Source of the DNA: Hyaloperonospora brassicae
Taxonomy: Eukaryota > Oomycota > Peronosporomycetes > Peronosporales > Peronosporaceae
Direction of reading: 5' to 3'
Assembly (NCBI GenBank): GCA_947650285.1
Contig: CANTFL010001211.1
Span: 62,001 to 126,000, forward strand
Length of the DNA stretch: 64,000 nucleotides
This document shows, one piece after another, positions 32,179-43,224 of the stretch (position 1 is the stretch's first letter; each line of letters begins with the position of its first letter). Under the pieces are notes generated by a model. The model was not told the DNA's origin, searched no databases, and worked only from the letters and a program-made list of their open reading frames with translations. A program made the position numbers and the translations under genes.

Positions 32179-32685
32179 GCGGGTAAGATCGGCGCTCGAT
32201 GGATCCGAATATGTGATGGGTTCGTTTTTTGGCGGCAGAATCCCTCTGATTTGTTATAGCTTTTGCTTTTGGACAAGGCCAGTTCGGGTGGGTTTTCTTG
32301 ACAGCGGTATGATTGCGGAGAGTAGGTGGTACGTCAGAGGCAGAGGAAGAGCTTGTCGAAAAGGCACTTGACGAGGTGATCACGCTCGTGCGAAAATGTC
32401 GATAATTAACTTCTACGGGCCTTTGTTAAGACGTCGGGTGTTATTTAGCTTGTTGTTTTCTGCTAGTCGTATAAAACAGGATGCAGACAGCTCAGGTGTA
32501 ACGCACTTTTTGGTCCGCAAAAACGTGTGCTCACCTCGGACCGTTCCACCATTATAACTGGCTTTGTTGTATCCGAACGAGACAACTCAATATCCCGATA
32601 CACCTACGGCTTGATCGTGCTATGACAAGCGCACGACACTAGTCCACGGCGTTGTAGCAAGAGTGCAACTTGCACAGATGCACCC

Positions 32686-32876
32686 CCCCTTTCCGCCTTC
32701 CCCCTCTTCTTGCCGCCCTTTCCCCCCCCCCCCCTTTTCCCCTTTTCCCATCCAACTCCCCCCCCCCCCCCCCACAACCTGCTCCCCCCCCCCCCCCTAT
32801 CTCCAACCACACCCCAAACTCCTCCCTTCCCCCCCCCCTCCTCCTTCTCTTTCTTCCCCCCCTCGCACACCACAAA
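32686..32876. repeat. Poly-C/polypyrimidine tract
   Basis: Nearly 190 bases are almost only C and T, with C runs of 8 to 14 bases separated by short T, A or CA breaks. Proline-rich plus-strand ORFs and glycine-rich minus-strand ORFs across it only translate this composition. Such tracts can form triplex or i-motif structures and are hard to sequence, so the exact run lengths are uncertain. Confidence 0.85.
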
Positions 32877-32960
32877 ATAATTATTATTAAATAACTCCCC
32901 ACGGTGTCTGCGTGATAGCTGCTACGATCGAATAATCCGCAGATGTGCAGAACTCGTTTG

Positions 32961-34088
32961 CTAGTGTGTGTACTCACGATGTGTACGCGGAATGAAGTTG
33001 CACACGACACGGCGGCAAGTTTTATATGGACGCACTAGCACGCTCCAGTGCTTGCTGTCTAGTATTGGAGCCATTGTCCTTGCCACCGATGGTGCAGATA
33101 TAATGGAACCGCACTTGAGTAGCTTTGCAAGAGCCACGGCAAGTTCGTGACTTTCTTCAGCAACATACAGCACGCGTCAATAGATCGTGAAAATAGTCAC
33201 TTTTGCTGACAATGTCTCTGCTATTACGCTTGAGAAACGCGCAAAGCCTCGTTTTTCATAGCACTTCCTCCTTTGACCGTCGCACGCTGCTCTGGGTGCC
33301 CAAAGGCTCAATCGACCAGTTCATGCGAGGCAACTGCTTTTTATAAAAAAACACAGATAAGCAGACGCTGACTCGATGGCATTATGTTTGTGCATAGCAT
33401 GTTTCGTGCACTTCATTATTCTATCAGTTCGTCACATGTGTGCTGGCTCGACGTTTTTGCTTCTCACCTTTGCTGCCATCACTGACACCCCACGCATATC
33501 AGCAACATCGTCTACTCGGATAATATGGTAATATGCGATCACGGATTCGATTCCAGTGTTCACGTGTACGCGTTGTTGGTCGTGTACCACTTCCTCGACC
33601 GTGCGCATATCCACATACACACTGCCGTATGACAAGCAAACGACAGTACGCATCGTTGCGTCATCCACGTGTCGAGGTAGAGCCAGTTCTATGCGTTCAA
33701 TAAGCGGATCAACGGGCGACTGACCATAGTAGTGATCAACTGTCAAATGCTTGACACGGCACTTTGCCGCGTTTTATCGAAACGACTGCAGCGGGCAGAA
33801 CTGCTGATGATCCCGTTCGCAGGTGCGACCAGAGTGACGAGCTCGTCTGAGGTTGCAATGGACCCTTTGGGTGCTCGACGAGTCGGGAATAAGCTGCGGC
33901 CGCGCGGGAGTCCGTTTTGGACTAGTGCTGTGGTGTCTCACTCCTGACCGGACTGATGAAACCACAGGAGAGGACTCAATTTGATTTCGTAAGCTCATCC
34001 TGCGGTCATGGGCTTGTAGGCCATCGTGGATATCTGAAGGTACCGGGTATATCGCCCTGTCACCCAAAGTCGGAATCATCGCATTCAC
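32961..34088 (-). other. Possible exons of an unrecognised minus-strand gene
   Basis: Three coding-like minus-strand segments occur in order: 33774-34088 (IPTLGDRAIYPVPSDIHDG), 33432-33746 (PLIERIELALPRHVDDAT, RTVVCLSYGSVYVDMRTVEE) and 32961-33173. The middle one reads like genuine protein and ends in a stop. The starts are not ATG, so splicing would be needed. I could not join them in frame and recognise no domain. Confidence 0.35.
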
Positions 34089-34274
34089 CAGCAGACTGAA
34101 AATGGAGCAAGCGATGAATCAGTGCAGCTTCTTTGGTCACAGACACAACACCTCGCAGTCGACTGTGACAAACCTCAGTCTTCTGTCACTTGGCGTGACC
34201 ATTTACAACTTTTGTAGAAGGGTGAATATATAATTAAGATTGAAAATATGTAGAAACAAATAAGAGATGGCGCG

Positions 34275-35403
34275 ATGGTGTCGGACGACGAATGGTGTGA
34301 AGTGGTACCAACAAAGGACAAAGGGTTGAAAGACATGGAATTGTTCGCTCTTGTAAAACAGCGACAGGGTCTGAACTGTGCTTGTGTCTCTGGATAAACA
34401 AGCTTCGGTATCGGAAGCAGCGTGCTCAGTCCAGATAAGCTCACGCAAGCGGTTACACGACACGAGTGTGCTTCGTCTTCGACAGCAGAACTGTCCAAGT
34501 ACACAAACCCGTGTGATCGTCAGTCGACGTTGTCTGCTGCCGAGCCGTCGCTTGCTGTAGGCGGACGGGTCAGCTCAGTTGCTTCTGTCGATCTACGGGA
34601 ACTGAACGATGATGTCAGGAGCCTCGAGGTGGGATATCTTCATTTACCTCAGACCAAGTGACGAAACTTGAGGGTAGAGTCGTAACAAGCAGCTGAGACC
34701 AGTCGATCGACACACGCCCGTGACACTTGGTCATGTCTCCACTGCTCAATCAGTGTCTCGCGCAACCAGGTGATGTGAAGGAGTGTCTACGAGCGGCGCC
34801 AGTAGTGGCCAAGCGACATCGTCGACGGCACATTGCATGCTTTCGCCACTTGAGCCTCAGGTCTAGTTGAAGTCAGATGCATTAGCGCTGTCGTCTGTTT
34901 TGCTGTTAAAGGAGATCGGCCTCATTGAGGTTGTCCGTCGTTTAAGCTTTCTGGTCAAAGGCGCTCTTCGTAGCAATGTAGAATCTTCTTCGTCCTCTTC
35001 TTCTTCTCAAGTCAGCATAGATCGCCCTGCCTCACAAGCTCAATACCATCAAACACAAGTTTTACGACACATGATGAACAGGTTGGACAAGCAGATATTC
35101 ATAGCTGCAGTGGGACTTAGTGGTGTGATCCATCCGCCTGATCACTTTGCTTGCAGTCGTTTCGACTTCTCAGTAGAGCTAAAACTAGATCACTACGTAT
35201 CCAGCATAGACCGTCCGTTCGAGCAGAGTCGTACGGGAGAAACTTGTTGCTACGTGCTGACATACCAACGTGGCAGCATTGACAAGTGTCGACACTGCAG
35301 CAAACGTGGCGATCGTCGATACTGCGGAACTCGGACAACAAAGTGCTTGAAGTCGCTGTTTTTCGATCGTTGCGCGACTCGATCACTTGTCGCCTACGCC
35401 TGA
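34275..35403 (+). CDS. Putative spliced protein with a candidate LIR motif, unrecognised
   Basis: A plus-strand chain of coding-like segments with intron-like gaps. It starts at ATG 34275 (MVSDDEWCEVVPTKDK, through LFALVKQRQ), then 34431-34630 (LSPDKLTQAVTRHE, LRELNDDVRSLE, coiled-coil-like), and then 34867-35403 (LLLKEIGLIEVVRRLSFLV, a run of serines, LRHMMNRLDKQIF). Exact junctions could not be fixed by frame. DDEWCEVV fits the acidic W-x-x-V pattern of LC3/Atg8-interacting motifs, but such motifs are short and occur by chance. It converges with the FYVE-DUSP gene, whose stop lies 10 bp away. Confidence 0.4.
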
Positions 35404-35412
35404 GCCTTCGGG

Positions 35413-37257
35413 TCATTGACTGGGTAAGCTCGACCGATGACTTCGATCCGCACCTCGTTGTCTTTCCATTTGCGTCGACGGAGAAGCGGCGGAGGCCAAG
35501 TGCTTTCCATGAGCAGAGTGGCGTCTTGGCATCGATCTCGTATTTGTGTTTTGGATGCTATTGAGCATAACTTCCTTTTCACGTCGTTGCGTTGCGCCCT
35601 CTCTCAACGACGACGAGCAGTTGTCAATCGATGGAGATGCTGCTGGAGCGGGTACCGAGCTTTCTAGCTCCGAAATGATCCATGGCGGATGCACTGACTG
35701 TCGATGTTGGTCGTTCTTCGGTGCTGCCGCTTCAATAACGGCATCGTTGCTGAGAGACACTTGGATGCTCGGTCCACCGCCATAGAGCCCCAAGAAGGCG
35801 GTCCAGACTTCCTGACTCACAACGCGGTAGTCTCCTCCAACGTGACTTCCTCTGCTTCGTTGCAAGTTGGGCTTGGGCACCAGCTCACCGTTGACAAAGT
35901 CCAAGAGAATGTAATTTGCCACGTGCCCCGGTCGAGCAGCTCTTACCGGTCGCGAGGTCTTTGCAGTCGGTTTCTGCCGCTGTGCCTTGTTTCGGTAGTT
36001 CTCGTACGTCACTTGCTGTGTGGACAAGGAGCCCGCGGTATCGCCTTCAGCATTGCTGAGTGGATTCACACGGACGTACCGCAGCCACTGGTGAAGCCAC
36101 GCCGAGCTGATGACATATTGTCGGACGCTAGCATTGCCCCGACGATCGACTGCTGCGAGCGCCTGCGAACCTATTTGCGCGCTCAAGATATCATCCAGCT
36201 CTCCTGCCCGAATGAGTGAAAGCCGAAGCGAGCATTGGTGCACAGGTCGGTGCGAGCCTCGATCCAGTTGCAGCGCTGGCATCGATGCGGGGAACATGTC
36301 TTCGTCCTCGACATCGCTGTCCGTGAACGCCAGACCAGTGCGCCTTAACCATGGCGACGGGCGCTCGACGTCTACCGCTACTGCCGACCGAGCTGACGAA
36401 ATCGACAGCGCTGATGCAACGGGTTTCCGCTGTCGTGCCGAAGATACAGCAATGGTAAAGCGCTTGACTCGAGGATCGTCTTGTGCAGCCATGTTGTGAA
36501 GCGTACTTGCACAAGCGCTGCATGTGCGCTGAGGGGCGCCATCCTTGATGAGTCGGTGCTGGCTAGGAGCGGAGCCCGTGAACGGCAAATACGTTCGGTC
36601 ATGAGAGCAGTTGGCACACACGAGATGCCCGCAGAGTCGGCAGTGGTGCCGTCGACGTGTGAGGGTGAACGCTGCTAGACAAGTCTGACAGCGGGTACTG
36701 GCCGTGTCGGGGACCCAATTTGCCGCGGCTTCGGGATGCGAGTAGTAGCAGTGTGGCTCCATCTTCCACGGGTAGAACGAGATGGAGTACATGACGGTGA
36801 CTTGGCTGATTTCGCTCTTCACGGTCGGGGCAAGTTGTTTCCAGGGACACACGGAGGACTTCTCACTCGAAGATGTTTCGGCCTCATCGGTCTCATCCCC
36901 AGTGTTGATGTCACTCCAACGAATCACTTTGTCGCTCTGTTCTCGACGGATCGTTGGAATCGCCGACGCCTTTGCTACGTCCGAGTGCACGTCGGCATCG
37001 TTGGCGTCACACGATCGCGCGACTACACTGACACGCCGAATCGGGTTCAGGTTGCTACCCTGTCCAGCTGCTTCCCATCGACTGTCTGCGTCATTTTCCG
37101 TACGCTTTGTGCGCGGTCGGAAGACGTTGAGCTTTGCCAGCAGAAAGCTCGAAGACTTGTGCAGGGTCTTCAGGTTCATTCGTGGTGGCGATGGTGGCGA
37201 TGAAGGCGTGACAAGGGACTGCGACGCCCGACGACGGGTTTCGTTCATGTTCAACAT
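35413..37257 (-). CDS. FYVE zinc finger-DUSP domain protein
   Basis: A 614-residue single-exon protein. Residues about 180-255 form a FYVE finger with WVPD, RRRHHCRLCGHLVCANC and RTCSAC, that is, the W-x-x-D, R(R/K)HHCR and R-x-C elements that bind phosphatidylinositol 3-phosphate on endosomes. Residues about 378-497 match a DUSP domain, with YVISSAWLHQWLRYV, then NGELVPKPNL, and DYRVVSQEVWTAFLGLYGGGP. DUSP domains usually belong to ubiquitin-specific proteases, but no protease domain is present. The rest is low complexity. The likely role is an endosomal adaptor linking PI3P membranes to a DUSP partner. The ATG at 37257 is the first in frame; one 12 bp further in is equally possible. Confidence 0.88.
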   Translation of the reverse strand: MLNMNETRRRASQSLVTPSSPPSPPRMNLKTLHKSSSFLLAKLNVFRPRTKRTENDADSRWEAAGQGSNLNPIRRVSVVARSCDANDADVHSDVAKASAIPTIRREQSDKVIRWSDINTGDETDEAETSSSEKSSVCPWKQLAPTVKSEISQVTVMYSISFYPWKMEPHCYYSHPEAAANWVPDTASTRCQTCLAAFTLTRRRHHCRLCGHLVCANCSHDRTYLPFTGSAPSQHRLIKDGAPQRTCSACASTLHNMAAQDDPRVKRFTIAVSSARQRKPVASALSISSARSAVAVDVERPSPWLRRTGLAFTDSDVEDEDMFPASMPALQLDRGSHRPVHQCSLRLSLIRAGELDDILSAQIGSQALAAVDRRGNASVRQYVISSAWLHQWLRYVRVNPLSNAEGDTAGSLSTQQVTYENYRNKAQRQKPTAKTSRPVRAARPGHVANYILLDFVNGELVPKPNLQRSRGSHVGGDYRVVSQEVWTAFLGLYGGGPSIQVSLSNDAVIEAAAPKNDQHRQSVHPPWIISELESSVPAPAASPSIDNCSSSLREGATQRREKEVMLNSIQNTNTRSMPRRHSAHGKHLASAASPSTQMERQRGADRSHRSSLPSQ

Positions 37258-37595
37258 GCACGACTGATCGAAAAGTCCTGTGTGGTGCTATGACAGCGAC
37301 TCGGACACCAGCCACGTTGGTGCGAAAACGTAAAGGTAAGTCCGTGTTCGTGAGAGAGCACAGTAACTGAGCAAATGCGAGACACGACAGCCTCGAGAAG
37401 GCGCCGTTCGTTTCACTGTTCTTCGACTGAACTTGCGCCGTTTTCACATTGTGCAGTCGAGAGAGCGAGTTATGGCACGAACTTGGATCGAGGCCTGGGG
37501 CCATGACGAGGGCTTAGCTCCCTCTGGAAATCCGTACATCACTCGTTATGAGATGGAAACGCATGGTCGATGATTTACCGGCGTCAGGAGAGGCT

Positions 37596-39150
37596 CTAGT
37601 GAAACGATTCGCGTTTCCTAGAGCTTCTCCTTCGAGTCTTCTTCCACTGCTGCTTGTCATGTTCACGAAGATCGGAAACCGGCTCCGCTTCGACGGCTGT
37701 TCCCAAGAGGATCACAAGTGGGATAGCCGACTCTGATCCCTCGCGTTGGATTACGGATGTCGCTTTCCAGGAGATCAGTTGCATGCACGAGAAACTCTCG
37801 CAAGTGTGGAAATGAGCCGTCGACGGTCCATTCGAGTGTAATGTTGAATCGAAACAGCCCGCACTGGATACACTACGACGTTCAGCACAATGTGTGATAA
37901 ACGTGGAGGAGAGACCCACGCGCTCGATTACTGCACAACAACTTTGCTGCGATAGAGACTTGCAGAGTACCACTGAGTTGACTTGCAGAGTACCAGGAAC
38001 GAAGGGCGCAAGTCGGTGTCGACGACAGGAAGGTCAACGTGAGTGAATCTCCCAGCCAAAGATGCTGTCGTAGCATCATCGTATGTAATGGTGTGCCAAC
38101 GAGTGGTGCGCAAAGGACTTCGAGTTCCGACGCACATGTCAAGGGGATCATGCTATGATGACGCACGAATGACTCATTCCTCCGAACCATAGCGAACGGA
38201 CCCTCTGACATTTGCTCTAGGGAACTCAATGAGGCGTCACAGGCAACGACTCCTGCCTCGTCTTGACACAGGAGCGTGCGTTCTCCGTCTCGACTGCAAA
38301 GCGCTCCAATACTGCAACGTTGATGCGCCAAACAGCGCCATCAACGCCGTTTGGGTGTGGGGCAGTACGAGCAAGATGGTGAGCCGCCGTGGCCAACGGA
38401 CAGTCAACTACCACGTTGTGTTCACTACTGATCATTCTGTCGTTGTGACGATGCCTTGTGCGCTCGCCAACCTTCAGTCCAGCCTCGTACTGCAGCAGTG
38501 ACATCAAGATGTGCTGGCATCTTTCCAGCTAATGCTGGTCAGGACTTCGCACTTCGGTACCAAGTTACTGCAATGACTCTTCGGAGAGCTGAAGCATGCC
38601 CGGCATCAATGCTCGAACAACATTTACCGTTGGCGAGCTGTTGCCATCGCAGTACAATTAAGACGCGCTGATCGATCCATCACTTCTCGGTCACTTTGTC
38701 GATGGAGAGCAGCGCGGGCCACACACATCTTCAGTCGAAGGATAACGAACGGCACTATAGGAACCGCACGAGACTGAGCCAACGCCAACAATGCAACTAC
38801 TGTCGATTCGTATTCGCAAACACTACTTGTGCGTTGTAGACAGCCTCTCGCTAGTGTGTCGTCACTGAGCAGCTTTGTTTCGTCATGGTCAACATCGTGA
38901 ACAGACTGCAGTTTCCGGGAAACCTGCTTGAGCGCCTTTCTTCCCATTGCGGTCAAGACGAGCCAATGCACACGCACACGCACACACATTCTTCGCAAGG
39001 TCCATCCAGTGCGTAAACTCGACACCCCTTACCAGCAAAAGCTGCAGCCCTCGCAGTCCATTGCAAGTCACCATTATCGCATTGACTCTATTTTCCGGTT
39101 CTACCGCCGCGCCCGCCACGCTCGATTTCGTCCCCCACTTTTGCATAGCT
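37596..39150 (-). CDS. Unrecognised spliced minus-strand gene or decaying gene
   Basis: Coding-like segments run along the minus strand. One is about 39010-39150 (NAIMVTCNGLRGLQLLLV, VEFTHWMDLAKN). An intron with a GTGTGT donor and CAAGCAG acceptor leads in phase to VSRKLQSVHDVDHDETKLL and VVALLALAQSRAVPIVPFV (about 38715-38910). Later pieces are about 38226-38507 (GAVWRINVAVLERFAVE), 37882-38331 in another frame, and 37596-37780 ending RRSSRKRESFH. A 16-base repeat (gacttgcagagtacca, 37958 and 37980) with a 22-bp step could break the frame. I recognise no family, and the full exon model is unresolved. Confidence 0.4.
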
Positions 39151-39355
39151 AACGAACGTCTTAAGTGACGCAAAAAGCTGACGTATTTTCCCTGTTTATC
39201 GCACGCTATTTGCAATCTAACGATGACCCCACGCGCACTATCTCGTCCATCGCACGTGGTCTCTTTTCAGTACATTTCGGCATTGCCCGTCGAAAAAAGC
39301 GTCGGCGACTGCCGCTCCGTCGTCGTCCATTGCAAAGGCGCCGCGCGTCCTTCCG

Positions 39356-42300
39356 ATGCACGACGCACCGGATCAGACGGCCACAACTGCTGCGTCTGCT
39401 CCGGATATATGTGCAGACCGCATTGAGACGAGTGTGGCGCTGCCTCTGGTGCCAGTGGCGTCGACAGCAGACGTAGCTCAAGGGCAGTCGAAGACGACGC
39501 CGAGCGCCTACGAACGGCTGCAGAACGGCGTAGTGTACTACTCTCGACGGGAAGACAAGATGCGCGTGCTGCAGGAGCATCCCGTCGTGGCTTCGGTCAC
39601 GTCTGACGGACGCACAGTGAGCTGTAAGTGCGGACGCAACGTGCGCCTGAACCCGCCGTGGTACATTCTCAAGTTTGAGCAGCACGTTGCGAGTCGCAAT
39701 TGCACGTTCTTACGACAGCAACAGCAAAAAAGTGGCGAGGCAGTGAAGACAGGGCGAGGCACAGACAGCTGCAGGTCGAGACGGACTGTTGACGAGCGTG
39801 ACGGCACTGGACACGCGCCGATGGAAATTGTGGCTCGAGATGGAAGCAAAGAGGACGTTGATTTTGTGGATGGACGACGTGGATCAGGGGACTACTCGTT
39901 GCAGTCAGTGGACGCGATTCTCGAACGGGAGTTTGGAGTCGAGACAGGTGGCCAGCGGACAATTGTGCCGCCGTCCGACACGGCATCGCACAAGCGGTTG
40001 CGTATGTATAAAGGAGCGACAGTGTTGCGCGGCATTGACCAGTTCAATCGCATTACACCTGACGGGCGTTTTGCCGAGTGCAAGTGCTCGCGCATTGTGT
40101 TGCTCAGTGCCCCCTGGCAGCCTGGTCAGTTCCTGGTACATGTGGCTGATAAGCAGAAGCCCAGAAAAAGGATGAAAGCTGCTTCTGCTGCAGCGGCAAG
40201 TGCTGCGTGGAAAAAGCAGAGGGTAGCAGTGCCTGGTGCATCGATCTCGGCCACGGGGTTACGAAATACAAGTCCGTCTGGTGTGCTGACGAGACCACCT
40301 ACGACTGCGTCTGCATTGTTGCGGGCGCATCAGGCGAGAACAAGTTTTCCCCGCGAGATTCGATGGGACGTCGCTCGATCACGTGGTTTGCTGCCATGTC
40401 CTGGACTGAGAGACGAACGTATGAGCACGTTTGTGACATCTGCGATTCAGCTGACGGGAGGTGCCCGGCATCGGCAACTGATTGCTCGCGAACTCTTTCC
40501 GCATCTTTTTTCCGATAGCCTCGAAAATGACGGTCTCTCTCCCGACTATGACGCTGAGCTGGACCATGCAAGCAGCCAAAGCTCTTGTACAAATCGACGA
40601 CCCAAGCTCCAGCAGCAGCTTCTTGAGGCCGAAAAGTTGCTGTTGCACGATGTAATTGAGGGTGAGGCATTATGGTTTGTGGACAAAGATGGCAACTCGG
40701 TGCGTAGTCTGGATTGTCTTGGCATTATTGATTCGAGCAAAGGTGCCGTCCGGTGCATTTACTGCACTTCTCTTGTTGGCAATGCAGCACTCAGAGCAAC
40801 AGCCGCGACACAGTACAAGATCGCGATGCGTTCTGGCCTGCCTCGTAACCCGATAAATCGAAAGTTTTGCTCCGGGCGTGTGTGCTCACTGCTTGAAGCC
40901 GAGTTCGACATGCAAGAGCCTTTTGCTCGGGCTCTTCGCGACTTGGCTTTGGCTGACATTCCTGGTGCCTTAAACACATGGATGGAGATGGCGGTGATGG
41001 GGCTCTCGGGTGACTTTGATACCCACCCTGCACTGCTCGGTCTGACGGATGCTATGGTGCGACTAAAGGACAAGGAACGGCGTTGCGTGGGATTGCAGAA
41101 CATGACGTATAGTAGTCCCCTCGACACATTTATGCGCTCGCTTGCCGATGTATCACCTGAAGCTTGTGAGCTCTTCCAGAAACACTTGGGAGGGCGCAAA
41201 CAACGACAATCGCTAGCACTCACACCGGGCTTGCTACTTTCTAGCGGGCCAAACATGCAACATCCAATAAGCAGTGATGACTCCAAACCAGGCCAAGTAG
41301 ATCGGCATGCAAGTGACCCCTTTTACGATGGGATTGGGCATTTGTCAAGTGCGTCGTGTGTGGCAAACGACGAAAGCTTCGTGCACCTGATGGATCCATC
41401 CGTTGTTGATCTTGGCGTGCCTCATTTGTCCATCGGCGATATCGCAGACGTCGACTTGAGTACGCTCCCGACATCGTCGGCGATGCAAGCGTACGGAAAC
41501 GATTCTCGTCATCCTGGCCATGGAGTGGAAGCGATCGCAACCGTGCCATCAGCAGCCACGGAGTCGATGGTTTCGCCTGCGTCATATCAGTTGCCAGCGA
41601 AGGAACACGCTTTTAAGGAGCCCACAAGCCAAGGTAGCATCTGCATGAACGCAGCGACAGAAAGCACGGACCTAGAAGTTCCCACGAGCGCAGACAGACA
41701 GAGCCATGAAGACGCAGCGCTCGGATGCAAAGATAGCGATGAGGAGGGACAAAGTGAGGGCGACTCCAGCGCCGCTACGTATCTCTCGGAGCTAGCGACA
41801 AGATCTGAAGACACTTGCACAGTGGGCGGTGTAGTGATGCCGGGCGACCACGTGCCTTGCACAGGACTTCGCGATGAAAATGTGCAGTCATACGTTGCTA
41901 GTGCAGTCCAAATCATCGGAGGAAGCCGACCTCGCTACGTGATCGCACGCGAGCTTTTTCCACGGGTTTTTGTCAACGACAAAAAGGTCCGTATTGTCGA
42001 AAAGCTGAACGAAGAGCAGCGACTGCTGCTGCAGGATGCTGTGTTCAGTGAGTGCCTCTGGCGAGTGGACAAGGAGGGCCGTTGCGTTCGGAGTCTGCGT
42101 TGCAAACGATTTGTACCAGTGTCTGAAAGCAGTAATCGCACCAGCAGTCGGCACCAAAAGGGCGCGTGTCGTGCCTGTCGGGATCTGCGTACCGTGCCAA
42201 ACTTCCGCAGTGTGCTGAGCCGCTCTAAGGTACCGAAGAAACTGGAAAACATCAAGTATGTGCCCAGCGTGTACACTGAAAGTGACCCTTTCCTGCGCAA

Positions 42301-43087
42301 ATTGTCAAAGAATTCGGCTTTCCGCGGACTCTATCAATGTGTCAAGCGCATGACCACGCGAGAACCTGGCGACAATAATGAAGTTGGTGCTGAACAGCTC
42401 AAACGAGTTCATTTCTGGCTGCGCTTTGCTCGCATGGGCGTCTTTGGACGTTTCAAGTCACATCCTGTGTTTGAAGGACTAATGAAGAGCATGGTGGAGG
42501 TGAAGGACAAAGAGCGCCGTGGCGTTGGCAAGCAGAACATGCAGTACTCACAGGCACTGGATGAGTTCATGCAGAGCATGGTGCAGATCTCCACCGAGGC
42601 GTTCGAGCTTTTCACTGCTGAATTTTGTGGCCGTACCCTGCGATCGCAAAAGGTCAAGCGACGATCGACGACCGTCACTCCATTGATGTTCGCAATACCA
42701 GCAAAGACGACTGAAACAGTTCCGCTCGACGGTCACGGCGGTGCGTTGGTAGTGTCCTCAGCACGCCAGCCGCTTGCTGCGTTTCAGCCATCTCAGCACC
42801 AGCATTATCTCATGCCGCCAGACGATCTACTTGGTGGACGAAGTTTGTCTTCTGAAGAAAGCCAGCGCTTTATGGATTGTATGCTGGATGAGGTGCGCCT
42901 TTCAGTGAACCGCGAGATGCAGCTCGTAGACGACGACGAGCGTTGTCGCAGTGTCGGAGAAGACGACAATATTGCGACGGGTGCTGTGGAGCATGAGCAG
43001 CAGACGGATCGTGACAACGAAGACAGTCGATGCTCGGGTCCAGAGACCTTTCTGAGCGAGGAAGGAGTGCTCACGACCAAGATATAG
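39356..43087 (+). CDS. 1243-residue protein with a large internal duplication, possibly transposon-derived DNA-binding
   Basis: Two kinds of module are each present twice. A small Cys module appears at residues about 50-125 and 220-270 (VSCKCGRNVRLNPPWYILKF and AECKCSRIVLLSAPWQPGQF). A module of about 280 residues appears near 345-650 and 840-1110. It opens with CPGLRDERMSTFVTSAIQL or CTGLRDENVQSYVASAVQI, and both copies share IARELFP and LW(F/R)VDK-G. Both then have two C-x-x-C pairs and end in VRLKDKERRCVGLQNMTYS or VEVKDKERRGVGKQNMQYS. The YS...FM...S...A(C/F)ELF end resembles the segment ahead of the catalytic part in P-element/THAP9-like transposases, but no DDE domain follows. DNA binding is an inference. 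The ATG at 39356 is the first good start. Confidence 0.75.
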   Translation: MHDAPDQTATTAASAPDICADRIETSVALPLVPVASTADVAQGQSKTTPSAYERLQNGVVYYSRREDKMRVLQEHPVVASVTSDGRTVSCKCGRNVRLNPPWYILKFEQHVASRNCTFLRQQQQKSGEAVKTGRGTDSCRSRRTVDERDGTGHAPMEIVARDGSKEDVDFVDGRRGSGDYSLQSVDAILEREFGVETGGQRTIVPPSDTASHKRLRMYKGATVLRGIDQFNRITPDGRFAECKCSRIVLLSAPWQPGQFLVHVADKQKPRKRMKAASAAAASAAWKKQRVAVPGASISATGLRNTSPSGVLTRPPTTASALLRAHQARTSFPREIRWDVARSRGLLPCPGLRDERMSTFVTSAIQLTGGARHRQLIARELFPHLFSDSLENDGLSPDYDAELDHASSQSSCTNRRPKLQQQLLEAEKLLLHDVIEGEALWFVDKDGNSVRSLDCLGIIDSSKGAVRCIYCTSLVGNAALRATAATQYKIAMRSGLPRNPINRKFCSGRVCSLLEAEFDMQEPFARALRDLALADIPGALNTWMEMAVMGLSGDFDTHPALLGLTDAMVRLKDKERRCVGLQNMTYSSPLDTFMRSLADVSPEACELFQKHLGGRKQRQSLALTPGLLLSSGPNMQHPISSDDSKPGQVDRHASDPFYDGIGHLSSASCVANDESFVHLMDPSVVDLGVPHLSIGDIADVDLSTLPTSSAMQAYGNDSRHPGHGVEAIATVPSAATESMVSPASYQLPAKEHAFKEPTSQGSICMNAATESTDLEVPTSADRQSHEDAALGCKDSDEEGQSEGDSSAATYLSELATRSEDTCTVGGVVMPGDHVPCTGLRDENVQSYVASAVQIIGGSRPRYVIARELFPRVFVNDKKVRIVEKLNEEQRLLLQDAVFSECLWRVDKEGRCVRSLRCKRFVPVSESSNRTSSRHQKGACRACRDLRTVPNFRSVLSRSKVPKKLENIKYVPSVYTESDPFLRKLSKNSAFRGLYQCVKRMTTREPGDNNEVGAEQLKRVHFWLRFARMGVFGRFKSHPVFEGLMKSMVEVKDKERRGVGKQNMQYSQALDEFMQSMVQISTEAFELFTAEFCGRTLRSQKVKRRSTTVTPLMFAIPAKTTETVPLDGHGGALVVSSARQPLAAFQPSQHQHYLMPPDDLLGGRSLSSEESQRFMDCMLDEVRLSVNREMQLVDDDERCRSVGEDDNIATGAVEHEQQTDRDNEDSRCSGPETFLSEEGVLTTKI

Positions 43088-43224
43088 GCCAAGCTTAGAC
43101 ACAAAGTGACCGTGAAAACCGACGCTCACATACGGGAAAGTCCGCATGCGGTATACGGTAACGCATCTGTGCTCCTCGTTGACTCGTCCGTGACTTTGCT
43201 GTCGTGTGTTGTGGCCAGGAGGTG

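Noticed and set aside
32604..33010. Proline- and glycine-rich ORFs over the poly-C tract
   Set aside because: They only translate the homopolymer runs.
35704..36499. Plus-strand ORFs opposite the FYVE-DUSP gene
   Set aside because: They are shadows of the minus-strand gene and have no domain.
37596..39150. Naming the spliced gene as APC4 or a WD-repeat protein
   Set aside because: Isolated stretches look faintly similar, but no continuous conserved segment could be aligned from memory.
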